From: Streptomyces atroolivaceus
GTDB taxonomy: Bacteria; Actinomycetota; Actinomycetes; Streptomycetales; Streptomycetaceae
Direction: 5' to 3'
DNA: 64,000 bases
NCBI RefSeq assembly: GCF_000717025.1
Contig: NZ_JNXG01000003.1
Span: 62,001 to 126,000 of the forward strand
The position numbers were made by a program, and so were the translations under genes. Shown here piece after piece: positions 1 to 8,155 of the stretch. The number at the start of each line of letters is the position of its first letter. The first letter of the stretch is position 1. The notes beneath the pieces were generated by a model. It worked only from the letters and a program-made list of their open reading frames with translations, was not told the DNA's origin and did not search any database.

Positions 1-550
1 CAACATCACGCCGGACCAGATGCAGGAGTCGTTCCGGGTCAAGCTGAAGGACCCCCAGAAGTACAAGGTGGTGGCGACGGCCTTCGCGGGCCGTGACGGG
101 GTGCAGTCCGTCCAGGACCAGCGGAGCATCCTGGACAACCTCTTCGAGCTGATGAACGGCATGAACGTGGCCGCCATCTTCCTGATGGGGCTGATGCTGG
201 TCATCGCGCTGATGCTGATCGTGAACACCGTCCGCGTCTCGGCGTTCAGCCGGAGACGGGAGACGGGCATCATGCGGCTGGTGGGTGCCTCGGGCTTCTA
301 CATCCAGATGCCGTTCATCATGGAGGCCGCCTTCGCCGGCCTGATCGGCGGACTGCTCGCCTGCGTGATCCTGATAGCCGCCAGGTACTTCCTGATCGAC
401 GGCGGTCTCGCCCTCCAGGAGAAGCTGAACCTGATCGACTTCATCGGCTGGGAGGCGGTGCTCACGAAGCTTCCGCTCGTCCTCGCGATCGGGTTGCTGA
501 TGCCCGCCGTTGCCGCTCTGTTCGCGTTGCGCAAGTACCTCAAGGTGTGA
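1..550 (+). CDS. ftsX: Cell division protein FtsX, C-terminal part (5' truncated by window edge)
   Basis: Open from base 2 to a TGA at 548-550, so about 182 C-terminal residues are present. FtsX is the membrane half of the FtsEX complex, which couples septal ATPase activity to peptidoglycan hydrolases. The visible part has the end of the extracellular loop, then three membrane segments (around the NVAAIFLMGLMLVIALMLI stretch, the AAFAGLIGGLLACVILIAA stretch and the last LPLVLAIGLLMPAVAALFAL stretch), with the cytoplasmic RRRETGIMRLVGAS motif typical of the FtsX/MacB permease fold between the first two. A processing protease, smpB and ssrA follow, which is the usual Streptomyces order after ftsEX. 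Confidence 0.93.
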   Translation, partial: NITPDQMQESFRVKLKDPQKYKVVATAFAGRDGVQSVQDQRSILDNLFELMNGMNVAAIFLMGLMLVIALMLIVNTVRVSAFSRRRETGIMRLVGASGFYIQMPFIMEAAFAGLIGGLLACVILIAARYFLIDGGLALQEKLNLIDFIGWEAVLTKLPLVLAIGLLMPAVAALFALRKYLKV

Positions 551-618
551 CGAGCGCCCCGTCCCGCGTGCGGCCAACGAGCCGTGTGCGGACGGGGCGT
601 TGTCCTACACTCGGCCAC

Positions 619-1806
619 ATGCTGGGCCATACGTACCATTTGAAACCCCGCGGCGTCTGCCGCGGGGCGGCCCTGACGGTGGTGTTCGCGAGCGCGCTGG
701 CCACTGCCGCGGCCACCGGGTCGCTGCCCCGCGAGGACGGTGCGGGGACGGAGATCCGGTCCCGTTCGGTGTCCTCCGCCGTCGGATCAGTCGACCGTGA
801 GGAGATCGCGGACGCGGTCGCCGAGGCGGAGGCCGACGGGAAGTCCGGCACGGACGCCGCCGAAGAGGTCGTCAGCCGCAGCGGGGACCGCTGGGGCGCG
901 GTGTACGACGAGCGGGAGTACGAGGAGTTCGAGCAGGCCCTCGACGGCTCGTACACGGGGGTGGGAGTCTCCGCCCGCCGCTCGGCCCGCGACGAGATCA
1001 CCGTGACCGGGGTCCAGCCCGGCGGACCGGCGGACCGGGCGGGCGTGCGCAAGGGCGACCTGCTGCGCACCGTGGACGGCCGTCAGGTCGGGAAGCGGCC
1101 CGTCGCCGAAGTGGTCGCGCTGCTGCGCGGGGACCGGACGAAGGCTGCCGAGGGCTCCTCCGTGGTCCTCGGGCTGAGCCGCGGGGCGCGTTCCTGGACC
1201 GCCACGCTGACCAGGGCGCGGCTCAGCACGGACCCGGTGAGCGTCCGGCGCCTCGGTCGCAGTCCTTCCTCCGCCGTGCTGATCAAGGTGGCCGCGTTCA
1301 CCAAGGGCGCCGGCACCGCGGTCCGCGACGCCGTGGACGAGGCGCCCGGGGACGCCGGGATCCTGCTTGACCTCCGTGCCAACGCGGGGGGCCTGGTCAC
1401 CGAGGCCGTCACCGCGTCCTCCGCCTTCCTCGACGGCGGGCTCGTCGCCACCTACGACGTGCACGGCGAGCAGCGCGCCCTGTACGCCGAGCCGGGCGGG
1501 GACACCGACCGCCCCGTGGTCGTGCTGGTGGACGGCGGCACGATGAGCGCCGCCGAACTGCTGACCGGCGCGCTGCAGGACCGGGGGAGGGCCGTGACCG
1601 TCGGATCGCGCACGTTCGGCAAGGGTTCCGTGCAGATGCCCAGCAAGCTCCCGGGCGGCTCGGTGGCCGAGCTGACCGTCGGCCACTACCGCACTCCGGC
1701 GGGCCGCAGCGTCGAGGGAAGCGGCATCACACCGGACGTCGGGGCCGGCCCGGAGGCCCAGCAGCGGGGCGAGACGGTATTGAGTGGCCTCGGGGGTGGG
1801 TCGTAG
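619..1806 (+). CDS. Secreted S41 family C-terminal processing peptidase (Ctp/PDZ protease)
   Basis: 395 aa if started at ATG 619; an in-frame ATG at 547 would put 24 unlikely residues ahead of the signal peptide. A signal sequence or N-terminal anchor (GAALTVVFASALATAAATG) is followed by a PDZ domain (about residues 95-180; GVQPGGPADRAGVRKGDLL) and an S41 protease core. The Ser-Lys dyad is visible as Ser310 (GTMSAAE) and Lys335 (TFGKGSVQ). Members cut C-terminal tails of exported proteins. It lies about 70 bp after ftsX, so it may be read from the ftsEX transcript, and it precedes smpB. Confidence 0.9.
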   Translation: MLGHTYHLKPRGVCRGAALTVVFASALATAAATGSLPREDGAGTEIRSRSVSSAVGSVDREEIADAVAEAEADGKSGTDAAEEVVSRSGDRWGAVYDEREYEEFEQALDGSYTGVGVSARRSARDEITVTGVQPGGPADRAGVRKGDLLRTVDGRQVGKRPVAEVVALLRGDRTKAAEGSSVVLGLSRGARSWTATLTRARLSTDPVSVRRLGRSPSSAVLIKVAAFTKGAGTAVRDAVDEAPGDAGILLDLRANAGGLVTEAVTASSAFLDGGLVATYDVHGEQRALYAEPGGDTDRPVVVLVDGGTMSAAELLTGALQDRGRAVTVGSRTFGKGSVQMPSKLPGGSVAELTVGHYRTPAGRSVEGSGITPDVGAGPEAQQRGETVLSGLGGGS

Positions 1807-1809
1807 TGC
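1780..1809 (+). promoter_or_regulatory. Possible smpB promoter inside the end of the protease gene
   Basis: TTGAGT at 1780-1785 and TAGTGC at 1804-1809 are 18 bp apart. Transcription would begin close to the smpB ATG at 1825. This is motif matching only; readthrough from the protease gene is an alternative. Confidence 0.3.
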
Positions 1810-1824
1810 GAAAATGACCGCACT

Positions 1825-2313
1825 ATGGCCAAGGAAAAAGACACCGGGCGCAAGATGATTGCGCAGAACAAGAAGGCGCGGCACGACTACCACGTCCTCG
1901 ACACCTACGAGTGCGGTCTCGTGCTGATGGGCACGGAGGTCAAGTCGCTGCGGATGGGCAGGGCGTCGCTGGTCGACGGCTTCGTCCAGATCGACGACGG
2001 AGAGGCGTGGCTGCACAACATCCACGTCCCCGAGTACGTGCAGGGCACCTGGACCAACCACTCCGCCAAGCGCAAGCGCAAGCTGCTCCTGCACCGGGCC
2101 GAGATCGACAAGCTGGCGTCCAAGTCGCAGGAGACCGGCCACACCATCGTGCCGCTCGCCCTGTACTTCAAGGACGGCCGGGTCAAGGTCGAGATCGCGC
2201 TCGCGAAGGGCAAGAAGGAGTACGACAAGCGCCAGACGCTGAGGGAGAAGCAGGACACGCGGGAGACGAACCGCGCGATCTCGGCGGCCCGCCGGCGCCA
2301 GCGCAGCGCGTAG
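1825..2313 (+). CDS. smpB: SsrA-binding protein SmpB
   Basis: 162 aa, normal for the family. SmpB binds tmRNA and delivers it to stalled ribosomes for trans-translation. Visible family features are the N-terminal [13 protein letters not shown] motif, the oligonucleotide-binding barrel ([16 protein letters not shown], residues about 28-45), the [27 protein letters not shown] segment and the basic C-terminal tail ([18 protein letters not shown] then RRRQRSA) that sits in the decoding centre. Its RNA partner ssrA begins 120 bp downstream, so protein and RNA of the same rescue system are adjacent. Confidence 0.97.
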   Translation: MAKEKDTGRKMIAQNKKARHDYHVLDTYECGLVLMGTEVKSLRMGRASLVDGFVQIDDGEAWLHNIHVPEYVQGTWTNHSAKRKRKLLLHRAEIDKLASKSQETGHTIVPLALYFKDGRVKVEIALAKGKKEYDKRQTLREKQDTRETNRAISAARRRQRSA

Positions 2314-2382
2314 CCGCCACCGGCCCGGGGCCCGTGCCCCGGCGCCGCCGGAATACGGTGGCCTTCGCGTGCGTTGGTCACG

Positions 2383-2388
2383 TACGAT
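2383..2388 (+). promoter_or_regulatory. Possible -10 box of ssrA
   Basis: TACGAT at 2383-2388 would start a precursor near 2395, about 40 nt before the mature tmRNA 5' end. No good -35 box is seen at 17 bp. Confidence 0.25.
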
Positions 2389-2433
2389 GGGCCGTGCACC
2401 TCACAGAAGGTGCGCGTTTTGAAAAATCAACAT

Positions 2434-2817
2434 GGGGATGATCGGTTTCGACAGCGGATGTCGAAGCAGGGGAAGCGAGTCGAGGAAGCGGCAATGATCT
2501 CGTAAACCATATGTCGCAAACAATAATCGCCAATTCCAAGCGCGATTCCTCCGCCTTCGCCCTCGCTGCCTAATTAGCAGCTAGCGAAGACTCTGCGGAG
2601 TGTCAGCCCGGGGGTGATCCCGACCCGGATCCTGGCATCAACTAGGGATCTAAACTTCTAAGCCCGGTCACGGGGCCTGGAAGGAAATCAAACAGTGACT
2701 GGGCCTGTCGGAGGCTTGTTCGCGTGACCTCCGGGGCCGAGAAAGGCGTAGCGAACTGCACTCGGAGAAGCCCTGGTTCCGCACCGTTGGACGCGGGTTC
2801 GATTCCCGCCATCTCCA
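2434..2817 (+). ncRNA. ssrA: Transfer-messenger RNA (tmRNA)
   Basis: The 5' end GGGGATG (2434-2440) pairs with CATCTCC (2810-2816) to make the tRNA-like acceptor stem, and a T arm with GGTTCGATTCC-type loop sits just before it. The tag-encoding reading frame runs 2529-2570 and gives ANSKRDSSAFALAA before TAA at 2571, with the ALAA degron expected for ClpXP/Lon targeting. Base 2817 is the discriminator; the CCA end is not encoded. Trans-translation frees stalled ribosomes together with SmpB just upstream. A strong hairpin terminator follows at 2833. Confidence 0.96.
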
Positions 2818-2832
2818 CAGTTCCCATGTGAA

Positions 2833-2871
2833 CGAGGACCCCGCTGCCCTGGCAGCGGGGTCCTCGTTTTT
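2833..2871 (+). terminator. Intrinsic terminator after ssrA, probably bidirectional
   Basis: A perfect 16-bp stem (2833-2848 with 2851-2866) has a 2-nt gap at its tip and is followed by TTTTTG. It also lies just past the stop of the minus-strand MFS gene, so it can end both transcripts. Confidence 0.9.
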
Positions 2872-2877
2872 GTCCGT

Positions 2878-4086
2878 TCAGGCTCTGCGCGTCCCCATGG
2901 CCGCGACGGCCAGGGCGAGGGCCGCGGCGCACATCGGCACCGCGTATCCGGTCGCCGTCCCGGCGTGCTCGACCGTCCAGCCGCCCACCGCCGAACCCGC
3001 CGCTATGCCACCGAGCAGAGCGGTGACGGCGAGTGTCATGCCCTCGTTCAGCTGTGCCTGCGGGGTGAGGCGCTGGATCAGGGTCATGCCGGTGACCATG
3101 GTGGGAGCGGTGGCCGCCCCCGCCAGCAGCAGGCAGCCCGCCAGGACGAGCAGCGAGTCGCTGGTGGTAGCGGCGACCAGGGGGAGGGACATCAGTGCGG
3201 TCATCCCCGTGAGGCAGAGCAGCAGCCTGCGCCCGACGCGGACGGCAGGGCGCAGCGAGCCGTACAGCAGCCCCGCCGCACAGGAGCCGCCGGCCTGGAG
3301 AGCGAGGATCGCGCCTCCGGCGTGGGCGATGGAGACGACCTCCATCGCTCCGAACACCGCCCCCGTCGCCAGGAAGACGGTGAGAAGGGCGGGTACGCCC
3401 CGTGTGCGCAAGGGGGAGGGTGCCCGGGTGCCGACGGCCACCGGCGGCTCGGTCGCCCGCTGGGCCGCGAAGAGGAGGACACCGGTCATGAGCAGGACCG
3501 CGCCGGTGAGTGTGCCGGCTTCGGGGAAGAGCGCCCCGCACAGGGATGCGGCGAGGACCGGGCCGAGCATGAAACACAGCTCGTCCACGGCCTGTTCGAA
3601 GGAGTTCGCGGTGTGCAGCGCCGCCCGGTCGCCCCGGTGCAGATGGGCCCAGCGGGCGCGCGACATCCCGCCGGTGTTCGGGGTGGTGGCCGTGGCGGCG
3701 TAGGCGGCGAAGAGCGTCCACACCGGTGCGTCGTAGTGCACGCAGAGCACCAGGGCCAGCGAGCCGAGCACGGCGACCGCGGTGGCGGGCACCGCGATCC
3801 TGGCCTGGCCGTACCGGTCGACGAGGCGCGCCGTCCAGGGGGCGACCACGGCGGTCGCGGCCAGCCCGGTCGCGGTGACGGCGCCGGCCAGGGCGTACGA
3901 ACCGTGCGCCCCGGCGATCATGATGACGGCGCTGACGCTGAACATCCCCATCGGCAGCCGGGCGAGGAGATTGCCCGCGGTGAACGCGCGCGCCCCGGGT
4001 GTGGCGAGCAGCCGGAGGTACGGATTGGACGGGGCGGTGCGGGGCGTGGTGGAGGCGAGGGCCGGGGTGGCGGTTTCGTGGGACAC
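2878..4086 (-). CDS. MFS transporter
   Basis: 402 aa from GTG 4086, which has a GAGGG ribosome site 7 nt upstream. A second good start is ATG 4140 (AGGAG, 7 nt spacing), which would add 18 residues. The protein has about twelve hydrophobic helices and the MFS loop motif between helices 2 and 3 (LVDRYGQARI), with a break in the middle (RATEPPVAVGTRAPSP) dividing the two six-helix halves. The substrate cannot be told. It is transcribed away from a LysR regulator, the classic layout of a small-molecule exporter with its controller. Convergent with ssrA, sharing the terminator at 2833-2871. Confidence 0.85.
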   Translation of the reverse strand: MSHETATPALASTTPRTAPSNPYLRLLATPGARAFTAGNLLARLPMGMFSVSAVIMIAGAHGSYALAGAVTATGLAATAVVAPWTARLVDRYGQARIAVPATAVAVLGSLALVLCVHYDAPVWTLFAAYAATATTPNTGGMSRARWAHLHRGDRAALHTANSFEQAVDELCFMLGPVLAASLCGALFPEAGTLTGAVLLMTGVLLFAAQRATEPPVAVGTRAPSPLRTRGVPALLTVFLATGAVFGAMEVVSIAHAGGAILALQAGGSCAAGLLYGSLRPAVRVGRRLLLCLTGMTALMSLPLVAATTSDSLLVLAGCLLLAGAATAPTMVTGMTLIQRLTPQAQLNEGMTLAVTALLGGIAAGSAVGGWTVEHAGTATGYAVPMCAAALALAVAAMGTRRA

Positions 4087-4168
4087 GCGTCCACCCTCGG
4101 ATCGCGCGCTCCGTGCGTCCAACACCTGATCCGGGGCCATTGACGCACTCCTGTTGTAAATTGGGTCC
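4087..4168. promoter_or_regulatory. Divergent control region between the MFS and LysR genes
   Basis: The 82-bp gap (only 28 bp if the MFS protein starts at 4140) must hold both promoters and any LysR operator. A TTGTAAATTGG stretch (4154-4164) is the only AT-rich part and is the likeliest core. No convincing T-N11-A pair could be fixed by eye. Confidence 0.4.
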
Positions 4169-5140
4169 GTGGTCGCATCCGACACCGATCCCCGGCTCCT
4201 CCGCGCCTTCGTGGCCGTGGCCGAGGAGCTGCACTTCACCCGTGCCGCCGCCCGGCTCTACGTCGCGCAGCAGGCGCTGAGCCGGGACATCCGCAGGCTG
4301 GAGCGCGAGCTGCGCCGCGAGCTCTTCGTCCGCACCACCCGGCAGGTGTCGCTCACCCCGGACGGTGAGCGCCTCCTGCCGCACGCCCGCCGGGTGCTCG
4401 ACGCGCATGCCGAGCTGTCGGCCGCTTTCGCGGACCCGGCGGACCGCCCGCTGCTCGTCGATCTGAACACCGACGGGATGACGGCGGCCCGGGTGCTGGC
4501 CCGCGCGCGGGAGCTCGCGCCGGAGTGCGAGCTGATGGCGCGCTTCGAGAGCGGGCTGACGTGGGCGGCGGGCGAGCTGCTCGCCGGGCGGCTCGACGTC
4601 TCCTTCGGGCGCGCCGCCGGACTGGGGCCCGCCGTGCTCGGCCGGCTCTCCGTACAGCCGGTGCGGTACGAGCCGATGGCTCTTCTCCTGCCGCGCGATC
4701 ACCCTCTGGCCGGACGCGAGGAGGTCGCCATGAGTGACCTGACCGGCGAGACCGTCTACGCGGGGGCGGGCAATACGCGCACGCTCGAGTGGACGGACCT
4801 CGCGGCCGCGCTTTTCGCGGAGTGGGACGTCGTCCTGGCTCCGCCGGCCCCGCTCGCCGTCGGAGTGGCCGAATTCCAGCGGGTCATGGCGAAGACGGGG
4901 AACCCCGTGCTGGCCGTCGCCGGCTTCCCGCCGCTGCCGGGGACGGTGCTGCGGCCGCTCGTGCGGCCGGTGCCGCTCTCCCCGCTGCTGATGGTCTGGC
5001 GTAAGGGTTTCGACCACCCCGGCCTGGTCGCACTGCGGGCTGCGGTGACCGAACTCGCTGGGAGGGAGGGATGGATGGTACGGCCATCGACATCCTGGCT
5101 CCCGGAAACCGATGCGTCACTCATGGGTCACTGTTCATGA
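4169..5140 (+). CDS. LysR family transcriptional regulator
   Basis: 323 aa from GTG 4169. The N-terminal winged helix-turn-helix is clear (LLRAFVAVAEELHFTRAAARL, then VAQQALSRDIRRLERELRREL and FVRTTRQVSLTPDGERLLP), followed by a LysR substrate-binding domain from about residue 90. It is divergent from an MFS transporter and probably controls it and itself, switching on in response to the transported compound or a relative. The inducer is unknown. The last 25 residues past the usual domain end (MVRPSTSWLPETDASLM) are not typical of the family. Confidence 0.9.
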   Translation: MVASDTDPRLLRAFVAVAEELHFTRAAARLYVAQQALSRDIRRLERELRRELFVRTTRQVSLTPDGERLLPHARRVLDAHAELSAAFADPADRPLLVDLNTDGMTAARVLARARELAPECELMARFESGLTWAAGELLAGRLDVSFGRAAGLGPAVLGRLSVQPVRYEPMALLLPRDHPLAGREEVAMSDLTGETVYAGAGNTRTLEWTDLAAALFAEWDVVLAPPAPLAVGVAEFQRVMAKTGNPVLAVAGFPPLPGTVLRPLVRPVPLSPLLMVWRKGFDHPGLVALRAAVTELAGREGWMVRPSTSWLPETDASLMGHCS

Positions 5141-5284
5141 ACAACAGGCGATACGGCCCTCTGTCCGTCGCTGTCGTGCGCTACATTCAGGGTTTCGGGT
5201 GCACGGTGGCAGGTGGCGCGCGGACGGGTGGGGGCCCGGTCCGACAGCAGGATTCCAGTCATTCCCCGCGCACCTGTTCATTGA

Positions 5285-5956
5285 GTGGGGGAAGTGCGAA
5301 CACCTGTGGAAAACTGGCGCGAAGGTACCCGAACCGGGCACACCCATGAGCCGAACGACGTCACCGTCCAGCTGGACGGACTGGGACGTCAGCTCTCCGA
5401 ACTACCCGTGGAACCCAGCCCTCCCGACCTCTCCGACGGTCCGGTGTTCGTCGACGAGAGCGGCCGCCGCAGCAAGACGTACCGGCGGGTGGGCTGGGTG
5501 CTCGCCACGATCTGTGCCGTGTACGCGGTGACGCTCGTGGTCGCCGTGCTCGGCGGGAACTCCTCCGCCCCCTGGCTCCCGCTCTCCGGGCCGGAGGACA
5601 AACGCTCGGAAGAGGTGGAGGTGCGGCCCGCCCCGAGTGACGACGTCGTGTCCGAGAGCCCCGGAGCAACGCCCAGCGCCTCCGCCCCGGCCTCGGGCGA
5701 CGCCGCGGTCTCCCCGTCGGACGACGCCACCGCATCACGTCAGGCCGAGCCCGGCGTCAGCGCCTCGGCCTCCGCGTCCAGCGAGCCTCCCCGGGACGTC
5801 ACGTCTTCGGCCCCCGCTCCGGGAGTCTCCGCCTCTGAGCAGCCGGCCGGCGAGCCGACTCCGTCAGTCACCCCGGAGCCGCCCGTCGAAGAGAGTCCGC
5901 CGACGTCCCCGGACCCCTCGGAATCACCTGTGCAACCACAAGAAGGCGCTCAGTAA
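5285..5956 (+). CDS. Single-pass membrane protein with Ser/Pro-rich extracellular tail
   Basis: 223 aa from GTG 5285; GTG 5306, which sits 12 nt after a GGGGGAAG, may be the real start. An N-terminal cytoplasmic part (residues 1-70) leads to one membrane helix (WVLATICAVYAVTLVVAVLGG) and then about 125 residues very rich in Ser, Pro, Ala and Glu, likely crossing the cell wall and possibly O-glycosylated. Its TAA stop runs into the ATG of the deacetylase-synthase gene (TAAATG), so the two are translationally coupled. I do not recognise a domain; context suggests a scaffold or assembly partner of the surface polysaccharide machine. Confidence 0.75.
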   Translation: MGEVRTPVENWREGTRTGHTHEPNDVTVQLDGLGRQLSELPVEPSPPDLSDGPVFVDESGRRSKTYRRVGWVLATICAVYAVTLVVAVLGGNSSAPWLPLSGPEDKRSEEVEVRPAPSDDVVSESPGATPSASAPASGDAAVSPSDDATASRQAEPGVSASASASSEPPRDVTSSAPAPGVSASEQPAGEPTPSVTPEPPVEESPPTSPDPSESPVQPQEGAQ

Positions 5957-8155
5957 ATGACAACCCCCGTTTCGCGGGGCAGGCACAACCGGAAGAAGAA
6001 GCGGACCGTCAGGCGCAGACTTCCCATGCGCTATCTGCTTCCGTCGCTCCTCCTTGTGGCCCTGCTCGCCATGCTCATGCTGCGTGGATACGTGCACAGC
6101 GAGATCCTCGCCGACCACCGTGTCCAGGCCCCGGCTCCCACCACCCAGGTGCCGGACCACGTGCTCGAAGGCGGGCCGGTCATCGACGCCCGCAGGGCGG
6201 GCGAAGCTGCCCGGACGCTCCGGATACCCGACCACAGAATCGTCCTGACCTTCGACGACGGCCCCGACCCGGTCTGGACCCCGCGGGTCCTGGACGAGCT
6301 CAAGAAGTACGACGCGCACGGGGTCTTCTTCGTCACCGGCACGATGGCCTCGCGCTACCCGGACCTCGTGAGGCGGATGGTCGACGAGGGGCACGAGATC
6401 GGGCTGCACACCTTCAACCACCCCGACCTGTCCTTCCAGTCCACCAGCCGCATCGACTGGGAGCTCTCCCAGAACCAGCTGGTCCTGGCGGGCGCGGCCG
6501 ACATCCGTACGTCCCTCTTCCGGCCCCCTTACTCCTCGTTCTCCGACGCCATGGACAACAAGACCTGGCCGGTCACGCAGTACATAGGCAGCCGCGGCTA
6601 CCTCACCGTCGTGAACAACACCGACAGCGAGGACTGGAAGCGTCCCGGCGTCGAGGCGATCATCGAGCGCGCCACGCCCGAGCACGGCAAGGGCGCCATC
6701 ATCCTGATGCACGACTCCGGCGGCGACCGTTCCCAGACCGTGGCCGCCCTGGGGAAGTTCCTGCCGCAGATGCAGGACCGGGGCTACGACTTCACCAACC
6801 TGACCTCGGCGCTCGGCGCCCCCAGCGCACACACACCGGTCACCGGTTTCGCGCTCTGGAAGGGCAAGGCGTTCATAGGAGCGGTGGGGATCTCCGAGAA
6901 CGTCACCGGTGTCCTGGTGGCCGGCCTCGCGGTCATCGGCGTCCTGGTCATGGTCCGCTTCGGGCTGATGCTGCTCCTCTCCTTCCTGCACGCCAGGAAG
7001 GTGCGCCGCAAGGACTTCAGCTGGGGTGAGCCGTTCAGCCGGCCCGTGTCGGTCCTCGTGCCGGCGTACAACGAGCGCGAGTGCATCGAGGCCACCGTCC
7101 GGTCGCTGGTCGCCAGTGACTACCCGATCGAGGTCATCGTCATCGACGACGGCTCGACGGACGGGACGGCGGACCTCGTCGAAGCGATGTGGATCCCGAA
7201 CGTCCGCGTCGTGCGCCAGCGCAACGCCGGCAAGCCCGCGGCGCTCAACAACGGCATCGCGAACGCCCGTTACGACATCGTCGTGATGATGGACGGCGAC
7301 ACGGTCTTCGAACCCTCCACCGTGCGCGAGCTCGTGCAGCCGTTCGCCGACCCGCGGGTCGGAGCGGTCGCGGGCAACGCCAAGGTCGGCAACCGCGACT
7401 CGCTGATCGGCGCCTGGCAGCACATCGAGTACGTGATGGGGTTCAACCTCGACCGCAGGATGTACGACCTCCTGGGCTGCATGCCCACCATCCCGGGGGC
7501 GGTCGGCGCCTTCCGCCGGGACGCGCTGGACCGGATCGGCGGCATGAGCGAGGACACCCTCGCCGAGGACACCGACGTCACGATGGCGCTGCACCGCGAC
7601 GGCTGGCGCGTCGTCTACGCGGAGAACGCCCGCGCGTGGACGGAGGCGCCCGAGTCCGTGCAGCAGCTGTGGTCGCAGCGCTACCGGTGGTCGTACGGCA
7701 CGATGCAGGCCATCTGGAAGCACCGCCGCGCGGTCATCGAGCGGGGACCCTCCGGCCGCTTCGGACGGGTGGGACTGCCGTTCGTCTCCCTGTTCATGGT
7801 CGTCGCCCCGCTGCTGGCGCCCCTCATCGACGTCTTCCTGCTGTACGGACTGGTCTTCGGCCCGACGGGGAAGACGGTCGCGGCCTGGTTCGGGGTCCTG
7901 CTGGTGCAGGCCGTCTGCGCCGCGTACGCCTTCCGGCTCGACCGGGAGCGGATGACCCATCTGATCTCCCTGCCACTCCAGCAGATCCTCTACCGGCAGC
8001 TGATGTACGTCGTCCTGCTCCAGTCCTGGATCACCGCTCTCACCGGCGGCCGGCTGCGCTGGCAGAAGCTGCGGCGCACAGGCGTGGTGGAAGCGCCGGG
8101 CGGCACCCCGAACCGGCGCAAGGGCACGGACAGGGACCGGAGGCCGGTGGCATGA
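5957..8155 (+). CDS. Bifunctional polysaccharide deacetylase / family 2 glycosyltransferase
   Basis: 732 aa with two enzymes in one membrane protein. After an N-terminal anchor (LPSLLLVALLAMLMLRGY), a NodB carbohydrate esterase domain (about residues 85-285) shows TFDDGPDP with the catalytic Asp pair, HTFNHPD with the metal-binding His-x3-His, RPPYSSF and LMHDSGG. A membrane helix follows, then a GT2 processive synthase (about 350-600) with VLVPAYNE, IDDGSTDGT, DGDTVFEP, AEDTDVT and the QRYRW product-binding motif, and C-terminal membrane helices. The architecture suits making and partly de-N-acetylating a hexosamine polymer such as poly-GlcNAc. It is coupled to the gene before it and overlaps the acyltransferase after it by 4 bp. 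Confidence 0.92.
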   Translation: MTTPVSRGRHNRKKKRTVRRRLPMRYLLPSLLLVALLAMLMLRGYVHSEILADHRVQAPAPTTQVPDHVLEGGPVIDARRAGEAARTLRIPDHRIVLTFDDGPDPVWTPRVLDELKKYDAHGVFFVTGTMASRYPDLVRRMVDEGHEIGLHTFNHPDLSFQSTSRIDWELSQNQLVLAGAADIRTSLFRPPYSSFSDAMDNKTWPVTQYIGSRGYLTVVNNTDSEDWKRPGVEAIIERATPEHGKGAIILMHDSGGDRSQTVAALGKFLPQMQDRGYDFTNLTSALGAPSAHTPVTGFALWKGKAFIGAVGISENVTGVLVAGLAVIGVLVMVRFGLMLLLSFLHARKVRRKDFSWGEPFSRPVSVLVPAYNERECIEATVRSLVASDYPIEVIVIDDGSTDGTADLVEAMWIPNVRVVRQRNAGKPAALNNGIANARYDIVVMMDGDTVFEPSTVRELVQPFADPRVGAVAGNAKVGNRDSLIGAWQHIEYVMGFNLDRRMYDLLGCMPTIPGAVGAFRRDALDRIGGMSEDTLAEDTDVTMALHRDGWRVVYAENARAWTEAPESVQQLWSQRYRWSYGTMQAIWKHRRAVIERGPSGRFGRVGLPFVSLFMVVAPLLAPLIDVFLLYGLVFGPTGKTVAAWFGVLLVQAVCAAYAFRLDRERMTHLISLPLQQILYRQLMYVVLLQSWITALTGGRLRWQKLRRTGVVEAPGGTPNRRKGTDRDRRPVA

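Noticed and set aside
2642..5017. A long open frame on the minus strand through ssrA and the LysR gene
   Set aside because: It is open only because of G+C bias, crosses tmRNA and two well-supported genes, and has composition typical of a non-coding frame.
7189..8151. An N-terminal extension of the acyltransferase back to 7189
   Set aside because: It overlaps the synthase gene in another frame and is Arg/Pro-rich noise; ATG 8152 has the ATGA overlap and begins a sensible protein.
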